NCBI RefSeq assembly: GCF_947253225.1
Contig: NZ_CAMXYR010000019.1
Location: forward strand, 1-29,087
Source: an uncultured Anaerococcus sp.
GTDB taxonomy: Bacteria; Bacillota; Clostridia; Tissierellales; Peptoniphilaceae
Direction: 5' to 3'
Length of the DNA stretch: 29,087 nucleotides
The translations under genes and the position numbers were made by a program. Shown one piece after another: positions 22,908 to 29,087 of this stretch (its first letter is position 1; every line of letters begins with the position of its first letter). The notes beneath the pieces were generated by a model. The model had not been told where the DNA came from. It ran no database searches and saw only the letters and a program-made list of their open reading frames with translations.

Positions 22908-23609
22908 TTATCTTGGACTATAACTTGTTTCATAGTAGAACTTATCTCCTCTGGCGTAGGATATAGTATATTCAACCAAATTATCGTCAAAGTCAAAGCT
23001 CTTTCTTGTAATCTTTAGGCTTGGTGCATCTGCCTTTTGCCCTAAAAAGTTAGCTAATTTATTGGTAAGTTTTGCTACAGAAAATCTTTCATTTACAGTA
23101 AAAATTTTTGCATTAGACTCATCAAATATATCGTAAAGTGGTTTTTTGCCAACCAACTCTCTGGATATATTCGTAAATCTTTCATACGGAATATAGGTTG
23201 TTTCATACATCATCGGCTCATCATCAGCAAGCCTTAACCTTACAAGCTCTATTATCAAATCCATATTGTTAAGCTTCATCTGCTTGGCTAGGTCTTTGGT
23301 GGCTTTTTTTATCCTAAAGTCGATTATCTCAGACCTTGGAACCATTCCGTTTGCCCTAGTTCTTTGGGTGAAGGAATAATAGTTTGAAAGATTATCCCTT
23401 AAATTGTGCTTGCCTGTAACAAAACTCCCCTTGCCTTGAATTTGGATGATAAGTCCTGAATTTACCAAATCTCCTATGGCATTTCTTATGGTGGTTCTGC
23501 TAACCCCATAGTCTAGGCAGAGCTGTCTTTCAGAAGGAATCTTATCTCCCTTATCCATAGTAGATATTTTCTCTGTAATATCTTTTACAATATCTGAATA
23601 TAAACTCAT
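22908..23609 (-). CDS. GntR/HutC-family transcriptional regulator of the GalNAc operon
   Basis: A 233-residue repressor with an N-terminal winged helix (about 1-68: KIPSERQLCLDYGVSRTTIRNAIGDLVNSGLI) and a C-terminal UTRA ligand domain (about 85-233; MYETTYIPYERF, YTISYARGDKFYYE). UTRA regulators such as NagR/YvoA and DasR sense sugar phosphates, so GalN-6-P, GlcN-6-P or an acetylated form is the likely effector here. It is the second gene of the operon, six bases after agaS. The TGGT-N4-ACCA operator at the operon start site (24763-24774) suggests autoregulation. Confidence 0.88.
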   Translation of the reverse strand: MSLYSDIVKDITEKISTMDKGDKIPSERQLCLDYGVSRTTIRNAIGDLVNSGLIIQIQGKGSFVTGKHNLRDNLSNYYSFTQRTRANGMVPRSEIIDFRIKKATKDLAKQMKLNNMDLIIELVRLRLADDEPMMYETTYIPYERFTNISRELVGKKPLYDIFDESNAKIFTVNERFSVAKLTNKLANFLGQKADAPSLKITRKSFDFDDNLVEYTISYARGDKFYYETSYSPR

Positions 23610-23615
23610 AGCGAC

Positions 23616-24749
23616 CTACTTGGTATAATCGTGGATAGTAACGCCCTTTACAACCCTATTTACAGTATGAGACTTAGATGGATTATCTGGAGTATTGCCA
23701 ACCCTAAGAGCTGTAATTAAGCTTATTAATTGAGCCACAACTGCAAATAGAACGCAAAGATAGGCATCATCAACCCCTTCTAGCTTATAAAGCAACTTAT
23801 CATAAGCGCCATCAAGCTCTGTTGTGCTTACACCAATAACCTTCCTAGCTATCTTATCTAAGCAAAGCTCATCCAAGATATCTGTATCATAAGCCCTGGT
23901 GTAAGGATTGCTTGAAACAAAAGATACAACGAGAGTTTTTCCACTTACAAAAGACTTTGGCCCATGCCTAAAGCCCATACTTGACTCATACATACTTGCC
24001 ACAAGTCCACCTGTTAGCTCCAAAACTTTAAGCCTCGCCTCATTAGTTAGCTTATACAAAGGCCCACTTCCTAGGTAAATTATCCTATCGAAGTCAAAAT
24101 TCACTAAGCTCTCTAGCCTAGCCTTATCATCCAAAATCGACCTTGCAGCAGATGAAATCTTGCCAACAACCTTATCCTTATCAATACTCTTCCTATCAAA
24201 AATAAGAAGGCTTGTAAGAAGCATTGAAGTAAAAGAACTTGTCATAGCAAAGCCCTTATCATTAGTACCAGCTGGTTCAATGAAAACATATGATTTTTCA
24301 TCATCATAGAGTTTTTGTGCAAGCTTGCCATCTTCCGCACAAGTAATAGCTAGATTATAGCAATCATCCACGAGTTTTTCCATAAGCTCAACTGCAGCAA
24401 GAGATTCTGGCGAATTACCACTTCTGGCAAAAGAAACTAAGAGAGTCTTTTCATCTTTTCTAAAATGCAAGTAAGGGGCGGAAACAAGGTCTGTTGTAGC
24501 TATTGATTCAAAATCAAAATCTCCATTTATCTTGAGATATTCTTTGGCAATATTTCCTACATACTCACTTGTGCCTGCCCCAGTGAAAATAACCTTAGAG
24601 CCCTTAGCTCTTTCAAGAAAGGCTTCAATTTCTGCTTTCTTTTGAGCATAGGACTCATAAACAAGTTCCCAAATATTAGCTTGTTGGAAAATCTCGCTGT
24701 AAGTATTCATGGCATCATTCGCCTTAATATAATCTAAATCTAAAAACAT
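23616..24749 (-). CDS. agaS: Galactosamine-6-phosphate deaminase/isomerase, SIS family
   Basis: Converts galactosamine 6-phosphate to tagatose 6-phosphate and ammonia. The 377-residue protein has two SIS domains: the first with VIFTGAGTSEYVG (about 53) and SFARSGNSPES (about 105), the second with IYLGSGPLYKL (about 226) and the family hallmark SSMGFRHGPKSFV (about 260). GlmS-type amidotransferases lack this arrangement. It is the first gene of a five-gene operon that finishes the pathway (nagA, lacC, lacD). TAGGAGG lies before the ATG. The near-perfect promoter and operator lie directly upstream. Confidence 0.9.
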   Translation of the reverse strand: MFLDLDYIKANDAMNTYSEIFQQANIWELVYESYAQKKAEIEAFLERAKGSKVIFTGAGTSEYVGNIAKEYLKINGDFDFESIATTDLVSAPYLHFRKDEKTLLVSFARSGNSPESLAAVELMEKLVDDCYNLAITCAEDGKLAQKLYDDEKSYVFIEPAGTNDKGFAMTSSFTSMLLTSLLIFDRKSIDKDKVVGKISSAARSILDDKARLESLVNFDFDRIIYLGSGPLYKLTNEARLKVLELTGGLVASMYESSMGFRHGPKSFVSGKTLVVSFVSSNPYTRAYDTDILDELCLDKIARKVIGVSTTELDGAYDKLLYKLEGVDDAYLCVLFAVVAQLISLITALRVGNTPDNPSKSHTVNRVVKGVTIHDYTK

Positions 24750-24762
24750 ATATACCTCCTAC

Positions 24763-24774
24763 TGGTAACTACCA
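24763..24774 (-). promoter_or_regulatory. GntR/HutC (dre-like) operator at the agaS start site
   Basis: TGGTAGTTACCA on the minus strand equals the TGGT-N4-ACCA core of operators bound by NagR/DasR-type GntR proteins. It covers the predicted +1 of the agaS promoter, where binding would block transcription. The regulator gene is in the same operon. Confidence 0.7.
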
Positions 24775-24779
24775 CTATA

Positions 24780-24808
24780 ATTATATAACCTATAGCTTCT
24801 TTAGTCAA
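24780..24808 (-). promoter_or_regulatory. Sigma-70 promoter of the agaS operon
   Basis: Minus strand: TTGACT (24808-24803), 17-base spacer, TATAAT (24785-24780). Eleven of twelve consensus positions match. Confidence 0.85.
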
Positions 24809-24830
24809 CAAAGTAGGGAACCAATTGTAA

Positions 24831-25580
24831 TCAATTAATCAATTTAGTGAATTTCTCTATCTCTTTTTTCCCTTTATTATTTATGAGGTTATCACATATT
24901 ACATCAGCATTTTCTATATTATAGAAACCATAGAAGTCCTCAACACCAATTTTGGAAGAATCTGCAATAAGATAAGCCTTATTAGAATTTTCAAGAATTT
25001 TTGCTTGGAGGATACCCTCATCAACACTATAAGTGTAAGCCATGCCATCAGCTATACCATTTACTCCTATGAAGGCTCTGGAAAATCTGAGTTTTTCGAC
25101 AAGTTCCATGGCAAGACTTCCTACAAAGGCACCTGTAATTTCCCTAAACTCACCCCCTATTAGAAAAACCCTAAGTCCTCTAATATACTTTAGTTTCTCA
25201 AAAAGATACAAGGAGTTGGTGTAGATATTACAAGTCTTGTTAGTTATGTGGTTACTAACATATTCAATAGTGGTTCCTGCCCCTAGAAATATATTTTCGT
25301 AATCTCCGATTAGGGCCGCAATAATTTTTGCTATATATTCTTTCTGATCCCTATTTTTTGAAAGTTTCTCATCATTAGAAAACTCCCTAGGTAAGGACAT
25401 ATCAGGACTTTTTGCCCCTCCATGAACCCTCACTAAGAGATTCTTATCCTCAAGCTCCTTAAGGTCACGCCTTACTGTCATGTCAGTTACCCTTAGAAAT
25501 TCACTAAGCTTTGATACCTGGACTGTGCCTTCATTCTGTAGTTGAGATAAAATAAGCTCGTGTCTTTTTTCTTTTAACAT
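24831..25580 (-). CDS. lacR: DeoR-family regulator, LacR-like
   Basis: A 249-residue repressor with an N-terminal DeoR helix-turn-helix (about 1-56: RHELILSQLQNEGTVQVSKLSEFLRVTDMTVRRDLKELE) and a C-terminal sugar-phosphate sensor domain (about 75-249; IFLGAGTTIEYVSNH, GGEFREITGAFVGSLA, DSSKIGVEDF). LacR relatives respond to tagatose 6-phosphate. AAGGAAGA precedes the ATG. It lies between lacAB and the agaS operon, both of which handle tagatose phosphates. A direct repeat CTTTGTTT at 25629-25636 and 25642-25649 in its leader is a possible operator. Confidence 0.82.
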   Translation of the reverse strand: MLKEKRHELILSQLQNEGTVQVSKLSEFLRVTDMTVRRDLKELEDKNLLVRVHGGAKSPDMSLPREFSNDEKLSKNRDQKEYIAKIIAALIGDYENIFLGAGTTIEYVSNHITNKTCNIYTNSLYLFEKLKYIRGLRVFLIGGEFREITGAFVGSLAMELVEKLRFSRAFIGVNGIADGMAYTYSVDEGILQAKILENSNKAYLIADSSKIGVEDFYGFYNIENADVICDNLINNKGKKEIEKFTKLIN

Positions 25581-25628
25581 AATTCTTCCTTTGCTTAATA
25601 GCCCAACTAGAGTTACGCTACTAAATCA

Positions 25629-25649
25629 CTTTGTTTTTAATCTTTGTTT
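25629..25649 (-). promoter_or_regulatory. Possible DeoR/LacR operator repeat
   Basis: CTTTGTTT occurs twice with a 13-base period upstream of lacR. DeoR-family repressors often bind such short direct repeats; that this is the LacR site is a guess. Confidence 0.3.
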
Positions 25650-25720
25650 ATATTGTACTATAACTATACCTGCAAATATCATCCTACCTGTCACATGTCA
25701 AAAAGATAATATCGCTATTG

Positions 25721-26100
25721 CTAGGAGAGTTCTTTAAGCTTACAAAATTCGTTTCTATTTACTCTCCTAGCTGAGATAAGATAACTTAAAAATGGAACTA
25801 TTACAATGATTACCGCTTTTTGAAAAGCATTCTTGCTTGCAGTCGTATAACCAAGACCCCGTATTTGAGATAGGAAGGCTACAAATAGAAAAACTCCTAT
25901 TATCGCTCCCTCTTTAAGTCCTTAAATTCCAGTAATTTTCAGCTTCAAACCATATATTACTAAAGAAACTAACAAGGCAATTATAAAAGATTGCTAGATA
26001 GAGAAGTAATTTAAGGACAAGGAACTAGCAACAAAGCCATTTACCATATTATTGCATCTGCAAATAAAGCTAATCTCCCTAGCAAGCTACTGTTTTTCAT
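25721..26100 (-). pseudogene. Decayed EamA/DMT-family transporter gene
   Basis: Minus-strand translation from an ATG at 26100 (AGGA upstream) gives MKNSSLLGRLALFADAIIW. After a frameshift it continues NGFVASSLSLNYFSI, a stop (TAG), then FIIALLVSLVIYGLKLKITGI, a stop (TAA), then GVFLFVAFLSQIRGLGYTTASKNAF and VIIVIVPFLSYLIS, ending at a TAG at 25721. That order (IIWG..FVAS; IG.FLF.AF..Q..GL.YTTASKNAF; VPFLSYLI) is the N-terminal half of an EamA drug/metabolite transporter. One frameshift, two stops and loss of the second half show it is dead. It interrupts the lac gene order between lacB and lacR. Confidence 0.8.
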
Positions 26101-26283
26101 ACCCTATCCTTCTCTTATCCTTTTTATAAAATAAATTCACCTAAATAATTTAGATTACTAAATATATCTTAGCAAGCCTTAAAACTAGCTCCTTAAAATA
26201 ACTAGCTTTGTTAACTACCCTAATTGTTATATGAATTTGTTTGTATAGAAGATTAACAGCATAGAATGGACATTTCTTGGAAA

Positions 26284-26814
26284 TCAGTCGTGATATTCTC
26301 CTCTATCCCATTTTTCAATAAATTCATCAAAAAACTCATCATTATTAACTTGGTCTTTCTCATCTTCCTTGTACTTATCCTCAATAGCCATAAGTTTCTT
26401 AATAATTTTATCCTTTTCTTCAGTTTTTTCATACTCAGCATTTAAGAAAGAGTCAACAATTTCAAAAGCAAGGTCTCTACCAACAATCATGCCCCCAAAA
26501 GCAATTACATTCGCATCGAGGTCTCTCCTAGCATGGATAGCTGTAGCACAATCCCTCACAAGAGCACAACGAGTACCAAAAGCCTTGTTTACCGACGTAG
26601 AAATACCTACACCTGTTCCACAAAGAACAACACCAAGGTCGCATTCCTTACTAGCAACAAGCTCCCCTACCTTTTTTCCAAAAATTGGATAGTGGGTTCT
26701 AGTATTGTCGTATGTTCCTACATCAACAACCTCATGACCAAGGCTTTTAAGGTGGTCTGAAACTTCCATCTTAAGACTTGTAACTATATGATCACATCCC
26801 AAAGCTATTTTCAT
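26284..26814 (-). CDS. lacB: Galactose-6-phosphate isomerase subunit LacB
   Basis: RpiB/LacB-fold subunit that with LacA converts galactose 6-phosphate to tagatose 6-phosphate. The 176 residues open with MKIALGCDHIVTSLK and contain GVVLCGTGVGISTSVNK (about 62-78, with the active-site Cys), HARRDLDANVIAFGGMIVG (about 93-111) and a C-terminal FFDEFIEKWDRGEY, as in LacB. A ribose-5-phosphate isomerase B would lack the long C-terminal tail. GTAGGAGG precedes the ATG, 10 bases after lacA. Confidence 0.9.
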   Translation of the reverse strand: MKIALGCDHIVTSLKMEVSDHLKSLGHEVVDVGTYDNTRTHYPIFGKKVGELVASKECDLGVVLCGTGVGISTSVNKAFGTRCALVRDCATAIHARRDLDANVIAFGGMIVGRDLAFEIVDSFLNAEYEKTEEKDKIIKKLMAIEDKYKEDEKDQVNNDEFFDEFIEKWDRGEYHD

Positions 26815-26824
26815 AATCTACCTC

Positions 26825-27277
26825 CTACATCATCTTGTTGAGCATATCAATTCTGATTTGGTGGCGACCGCCATCATATCCATGGCTTAGGAAATTTCTA
26901 AGGCAAGATTTAGCCAAATCTTTACCAACAATTCCAGAACCCATAACCAAAATCCTTGCTCCATTATGTCTTTTTGTCATCAAAGCACTTCTCTCATCTG
27001 ATACTTCCGCACTAACCATTCCCTTGTGTTTTGAGCACGCCATATAGCTACCTGCCCCATATCTATCAAGGACAACACCCACGCAAGCATCATCTGACCC
27101 AGTTGTCAAAATTCCATCAACCTCTAAAAGTTTTTCACAAACTGCATTAGAACTATCAACAAAATCGAAACCATCTTTAGTCAAATCCTCATAAGCAACT
27201 GATAAATTTTCTAGCTCTTCAATCAAAGCATCCTTTAATTCCAGAGCATTTACATCTGAAGAAATATAAACCTTCAT
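26825..27277 (-). CDS. lacA: Galactose-6-phosphate isomerase subunit LacA
   Basis: Partner subunit of LacB, 150 residues (usual about 142). It has the same fold but a substituted active-site strand: GILTTGSDDACVGVVLDRYGAGSYMACSKHKG (about 55-86), then RHNGARILVMGSGIVG (about 103-118) and YDGGRHQIRIDML at the end. The typical RpiB cysteine motif is replaced, as expected for LacA. AGGAGG precedes the ATG. It opens the lacAB unit behind the promoter at 27333-27361. No lactose PTS (LacEF) or phospho-beta-galactosidase gene is in the window. Confidence 0.88.
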   Translation of the reverse strand: MKVYISSDVNALELKDALIEELENLSVAYEDLTKDGFDFVDSSNAVCEKLLEVDGILTTGSDDACVGVVLDRYGAGSYMACSKHKGMVSAEVSDERSALMTKRHNGARILVMGSGIVGKDLAKSCLRNFLSHGYDGGRHQIRIDMLNKMM

Positions 27278-27332
27278 AAGACCTCCTTGTTTGTTTTTGT
27301 CTTATTATATCTTTTTTTGTTCACTTATCTAT

Positions 27333-27361
27333 ATAGTACAAGAAATTCAAACATCTGTCAA
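27333..27361 (-). promoter_or_regulatory. Sigma-70 promoter of lacAB
   Basis: Minus strand: perfect TTGACA (27361-27356), 17-base spacer, TACTAT (27338-27333). Confidence 0.82.
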
Positions 27362-27370
27362 GCGTTTTCA
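27357..27370 (-). promoter_or_regulatory. Weak cre-like site overlapping the lacAB -35
   Basis: TGAAAACGCTTGAC keeps the first ten or so positions of the B. subtilis cre TGAAANCGCTTTCA but loses the last three. It overlaps the -35 box, a position where CcpA represses. Confidence 0.35.
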
Positions 27371-27785
27371 AGTAGATTATCAAGCAATTGAAAATTTTCA
27401 ATAAAAAACTCTAGCAACTATTAAATCACTAGAGATAATTCCCTATCTTATTTCCGATCCCACAAATATTTGCAAAAAAACTTCAATAATTAAATAAATT
27501 AAAGTATCCTACCCACACTTATAAAACCAAACAAAAAAGAAAGCTGTACTGGTCAATCCTATATTATTAAATATAATTTTACGAATTGTTATAAACTTAA
27601 AAATCTTACTCATAATACTATTAGAAAATCATACAGAAAAAATAAATCAATTTTAAGAGCCTTAATCAACCTCTTTTTAATACACCCAACAAGAATATAG
27701 GATAAGTCTTATAGTCTTCGTAAGTTAGCGAAATTTATTTGAAAGATAATTAAATACTTTATCCCTAGACTATTCTTCTTAAAAG
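27371..27785. other. AT-rich intergenic region without a gene
   Basis: No convincing coding frame on either strand; the longest with an ATG is about 32 codons and lacks a ribosome binding site. A perfect 16-bp palindrome, ATTGAAAATTTTCAAT, lies at 27387-27402 just upstream of the lacAB promoter. CTCTAG/CTAGAG arms near 27409-27434 are followed by a T run on the minus strand and may be a weak terminator. Confidence 0.45.
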
Positions 27786-27810
27786 CAAAAAAAATACAGC
27801 CGAAGCTGTA
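27786..27810 (-). terminator. Terminator of tRNA-Gln
   Basis: On the minus strand TACAGC-TTCG-GCTGTA is followed by eight T. The stable UUCG tetraloop and T tract come three bases after the tRNA 3' end. Confidence 0.92.
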
Positions 27811-27812
27811 AA

Positions 27813-27888
27813 TGGCTGGAATGACAGGACTCGAACCTGTGCTCTCCAGAGTCAGAATCTGGTGCCTTACCAACTTGGCTACATTCCA
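27813..27888 (-). tRNA. tRNA-Gln (anticodon CUG)
   Basis: A full cloverleaf is visible on the minus strand: acceptor TGGAATG/CATTCCA (7 bp), D arm with AGTTGGTAAGGC, anticodon stem CCAGA/TCTGG around loop TTCTGAC (anticodon CTG at 27855-27853), and T arm ACAGG-TTCGAGT-CCTGT. The 3' CCA is encoded. The CUG anticodon reads the rarer CAG codon, so this should be the minor glutamine tRNA. Confidence 0.95.
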
Positions 27889-27956
27889 AAAATCCTTACC
27901 CTTATAAATTACCGCTTTAAATTATTTTTTCAACATAAAATCCATAAAATAAGGGC

Positions 27957-28685
27957 TTATTTTCGACTACCTGTAAGACAAAGATTCATTTCATATCCTG
28001 CCCTAATTGCAGTATTAATTGACTTAGTATGAGAAAATTGCGTCGTTATAATAGGGCTAATATCGGGGTTTTCTTGCCTTATTATTAAAGATAGACTCCT
28101 TAAAATAGAGGCAGCAAGGCCATTGTATTTAGATTCTTCAGAAAATTTCTCCAGACCAACATCCCAAAGGTATTTCCCAGAAACAGAGCTACCAGCAAGG
28201 GCTATTAATTTTTTGTCATCATAATAACTAAGGCCAAGTCTATCATCATAATCAAAAGTAAAGGCCATTTTAGTCTTTCCTTTAAACTTTTCTATATCTT
28301 CTTTCTCTATCCTTGTAAATACAAAGTCTCTTACAAGTACTTTCCTATTAGTAAAACTCATCAAAGGAAAAAAATTATCAATTTCTATGCCAAATTCTCC
28401 CAGAATTCTATCTAAAGATCTGATATTATCTGCCTCAGCAAACCAGGCACCTGGATAAGCTTTGAAACTTTCCCTAAGTTTATCTATTAAATCAGAATTT
28501 TCCGATCTCATAAATACCCTTCCTCCTGTACATATCGCAGAGAATAATTTCTTATCATTAAACATAAAGGAATCATCATCCTTATTTACCTTAAAAATAT
28601 TCCCTTTAGCTTCGAATTCTTCATAAGTAATTGAATAATCATTCATTATTTGTTTCTTAAAATTAACATCCATTTCTTTGTCCAT
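27957..28685 (-). CDS. GNAT-like N-acetyltransferase domain protein
   Basis: A 242-residue cytoplasmic protein. The C-terminal half looks like a GNAT fold: LGLSYYDDKKLIALAGSSVSGKYLWDVGL (strands 4-5), the helix ESKYNGLAASILRSLSLIIRQ in the place of the acetyl-CoA-binding helix, and HTKSINTAIRAGYE, the usual N..A...GF/Y closing motif. The N-terminal half (SAICTGGRVFMRSENSDLIDKLRE, AYPGAWFAEADNIRSLDRILGE) is like that of longer two-domain GNAT proteins in clostridia. Substrate unknown. The first ATG (28685) has a weak AGAAAG; an ATG four codons later is a fair alternative. It is upstream of, and in line with, tRNA-Gln. Confidence 0.7.
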   Translation of the reverse strand: MDKEMDVNFKKQIMNDYSITYEEFEAKGNIFKVNKDDDSFMFNDKKLFSAICTGGRVFMRSENSDLIDKLRESFKAYPGAWFAEADNIRSLDRILGEFGIEIDNFFPLMSFTNRKVLVRDFVFTRIEKEDIEKFKGKTKMAFTFDYDDRLGLSYYDDKKLIALAGSSVSGKYLWDVGLEKFSEESKYNGLAASILRSLSLIIRQENPDISPIITTQFSHTKSINTAIRAGYEMNLCLTGSRK

Positions 28686-29040
28686 ATAAATCTTTCTAAA
28701 TCATTATATCGTGATTCAAGTAAATTTCTTTATTTGTATAACGATTAAATTGTCTTTGTTCTGCGATTTACTCTTAAAGTCGTTTGCCGAGAAATTCTTC
28801 CTATGCTTTAATAGCTATATTTCAAGTTCAAAATGCCATTAGGTATTTTTATAGTTTCATAGGAGCTTAGTCTTAAATCTAGCATACAGCTACTTCCCAG
28901 TACCAAAAGATGCTTTAACTATCACTCTTATAACATAAACTGAGTACAATAGTCCGAAATAGTTTCTCAGCAAACGTGTTTTCGTGATAGGTGTTAGTTA
29001 TTTATACAGCTTCTAATTTACGTACAAAAAAAGACTTGGT
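28686..29040. other. Contig-end region without a supported gene
   Basis: No frame above about 25-30 codons is open on either strand and no RNA structure was recognised. Stop codons occur in all six frames, so this is either intergenic DNA or an advanced remnant that I cannot identify. Confidence 0.4.
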
Positions 29041-29087
29041 CTGTCTCTTATACACATCTCCGAGCCCACGAGACTATTGCGCTCATC
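29041..29087 (+). other. Nextera sequencing adapter (artefact)
   Basis: 29041-29059 is the 19-base Tn5 mosaic end, 29060-29074 the Nextera read-2 adapter CCGAGCCCACGAGAC, 29075-29084 a ten-base index (TATTGCGCTC), and 29085-29087 (ATC) the start of the P7 arm. This is untrimmed library sequence, not genomic DNA. Confidence 0.97.

Noticed and set aside
26253..26441. 62-codon minus-strand frame overlapping the lacB end
   Set aside because: It is a shifted frame of the Lys/Glu-rich lacB 3' end without its own start signal.
27540..27640. 32-codon minus-strand frame starting MSKIFKFITIRK
   Set aside because: No Shine-Dalgarno site, no recognised family and no neighbour support.
28830..28900. 25-codon minus-strand frame starting MLDLRLSSYETIKIPNG
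   Set aside because: Too short, no ribosome binding site and stops all around; may be chance or a remnant.
29041..29059. Tn5 mosaic end as a natural transposon end
   Set aside because: It continues directly into Nextera adapter and index sequence, so it is library material.
1..29087. CRISPR arrays, rRNA, riboswitches, integrases
   Set aside because: Scanned by eye; no regularly spaced repeats, ribosomal segments, known riboswitch cores or recombinase genes were found.

Overview
The window is about 29 kb of AT-rich DNA with strong Shine-Dalgarno sites and gene content typical of an anaerobic, butyrate-forming Gram-positive coccus. An Anaerococcus/Peptoniphilus-type Firmicute (Peptoniphilaceae) is my inference from proteins and style, not from a marker gene. 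It is a contig with two artificial ends: the left end breaks inside a 39-bp tandem repeat of a surface-protein gene, and the last 47 bases are Nextera sequencing adapter.

Layout. (1) 1-3095, minus: a large secreted surface protein with GA-like helical modules, a G5 domain and a repetitive Pro-containing tail, truncated by the contig end. (2) 3339-5841, plus: a NagE-type N-acetylglucosamine PTS transporter with a catabolite-repression-like site at its promoter, followed by an uncharacterised TIM-barrel-like protein. (3) 6322-9507, minus: a flavodiiron protein and an acyl-CoA dehydrogenase fused to an EtfA FAD domain and a rubredoxin-like domain that has lost all four iron-ligand cysteines. (4) 9806-10465, plus: a lipoprotein. 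(5) 10547-16734, minus: a six-gene operon for 4-hydroxybutyrate fermentation: abfD, CoA-transferase, a second abfD identical in nucleotide sequence to the first as far as I can read, an Nfu Fe-S scaffold, a permease and a CGGC mini-protein. It is preceded by a textbook sigma-54 promoter with two upstream dyads. (6) 16978-19771: a PAS/AAA+ sigma-54 activator, divergent from rpoN. (7) 19863-24749, minus: an agaS-gntR-nagA-lacC-lacD operon for N-acetylgalactosamine degradation through tagatose phosphates, with a GntR-type operator at the start site. (8) 24831-27277, minus: a DeoR/LacR regulator, a decayed EamA transporter gene, and lacB/lacA. (9) tRNA-Gln(CUG) and a GNAT-like protein, then adapter.

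How it fits together. AbfT would activate 4-hydroxybutyrate and AbfD convert it to crotonyl-CoA; the nearby ACAD-EtfA fusion could reduce crotonyl-CoA to butyryl-CoA. The activator gene, rpoN and the sigma-54 promoter lie side by side, so the 4-hydroxybutyrate module appears to carry its own regulation. The sugar genes form a full route from GalNAc-6-P or galactose-6-P to triose phosphates, but no galactosamine or lactose transporter is encoded in the window. No CRISPR array, insertion sequence, integrase or rRNA was seen.
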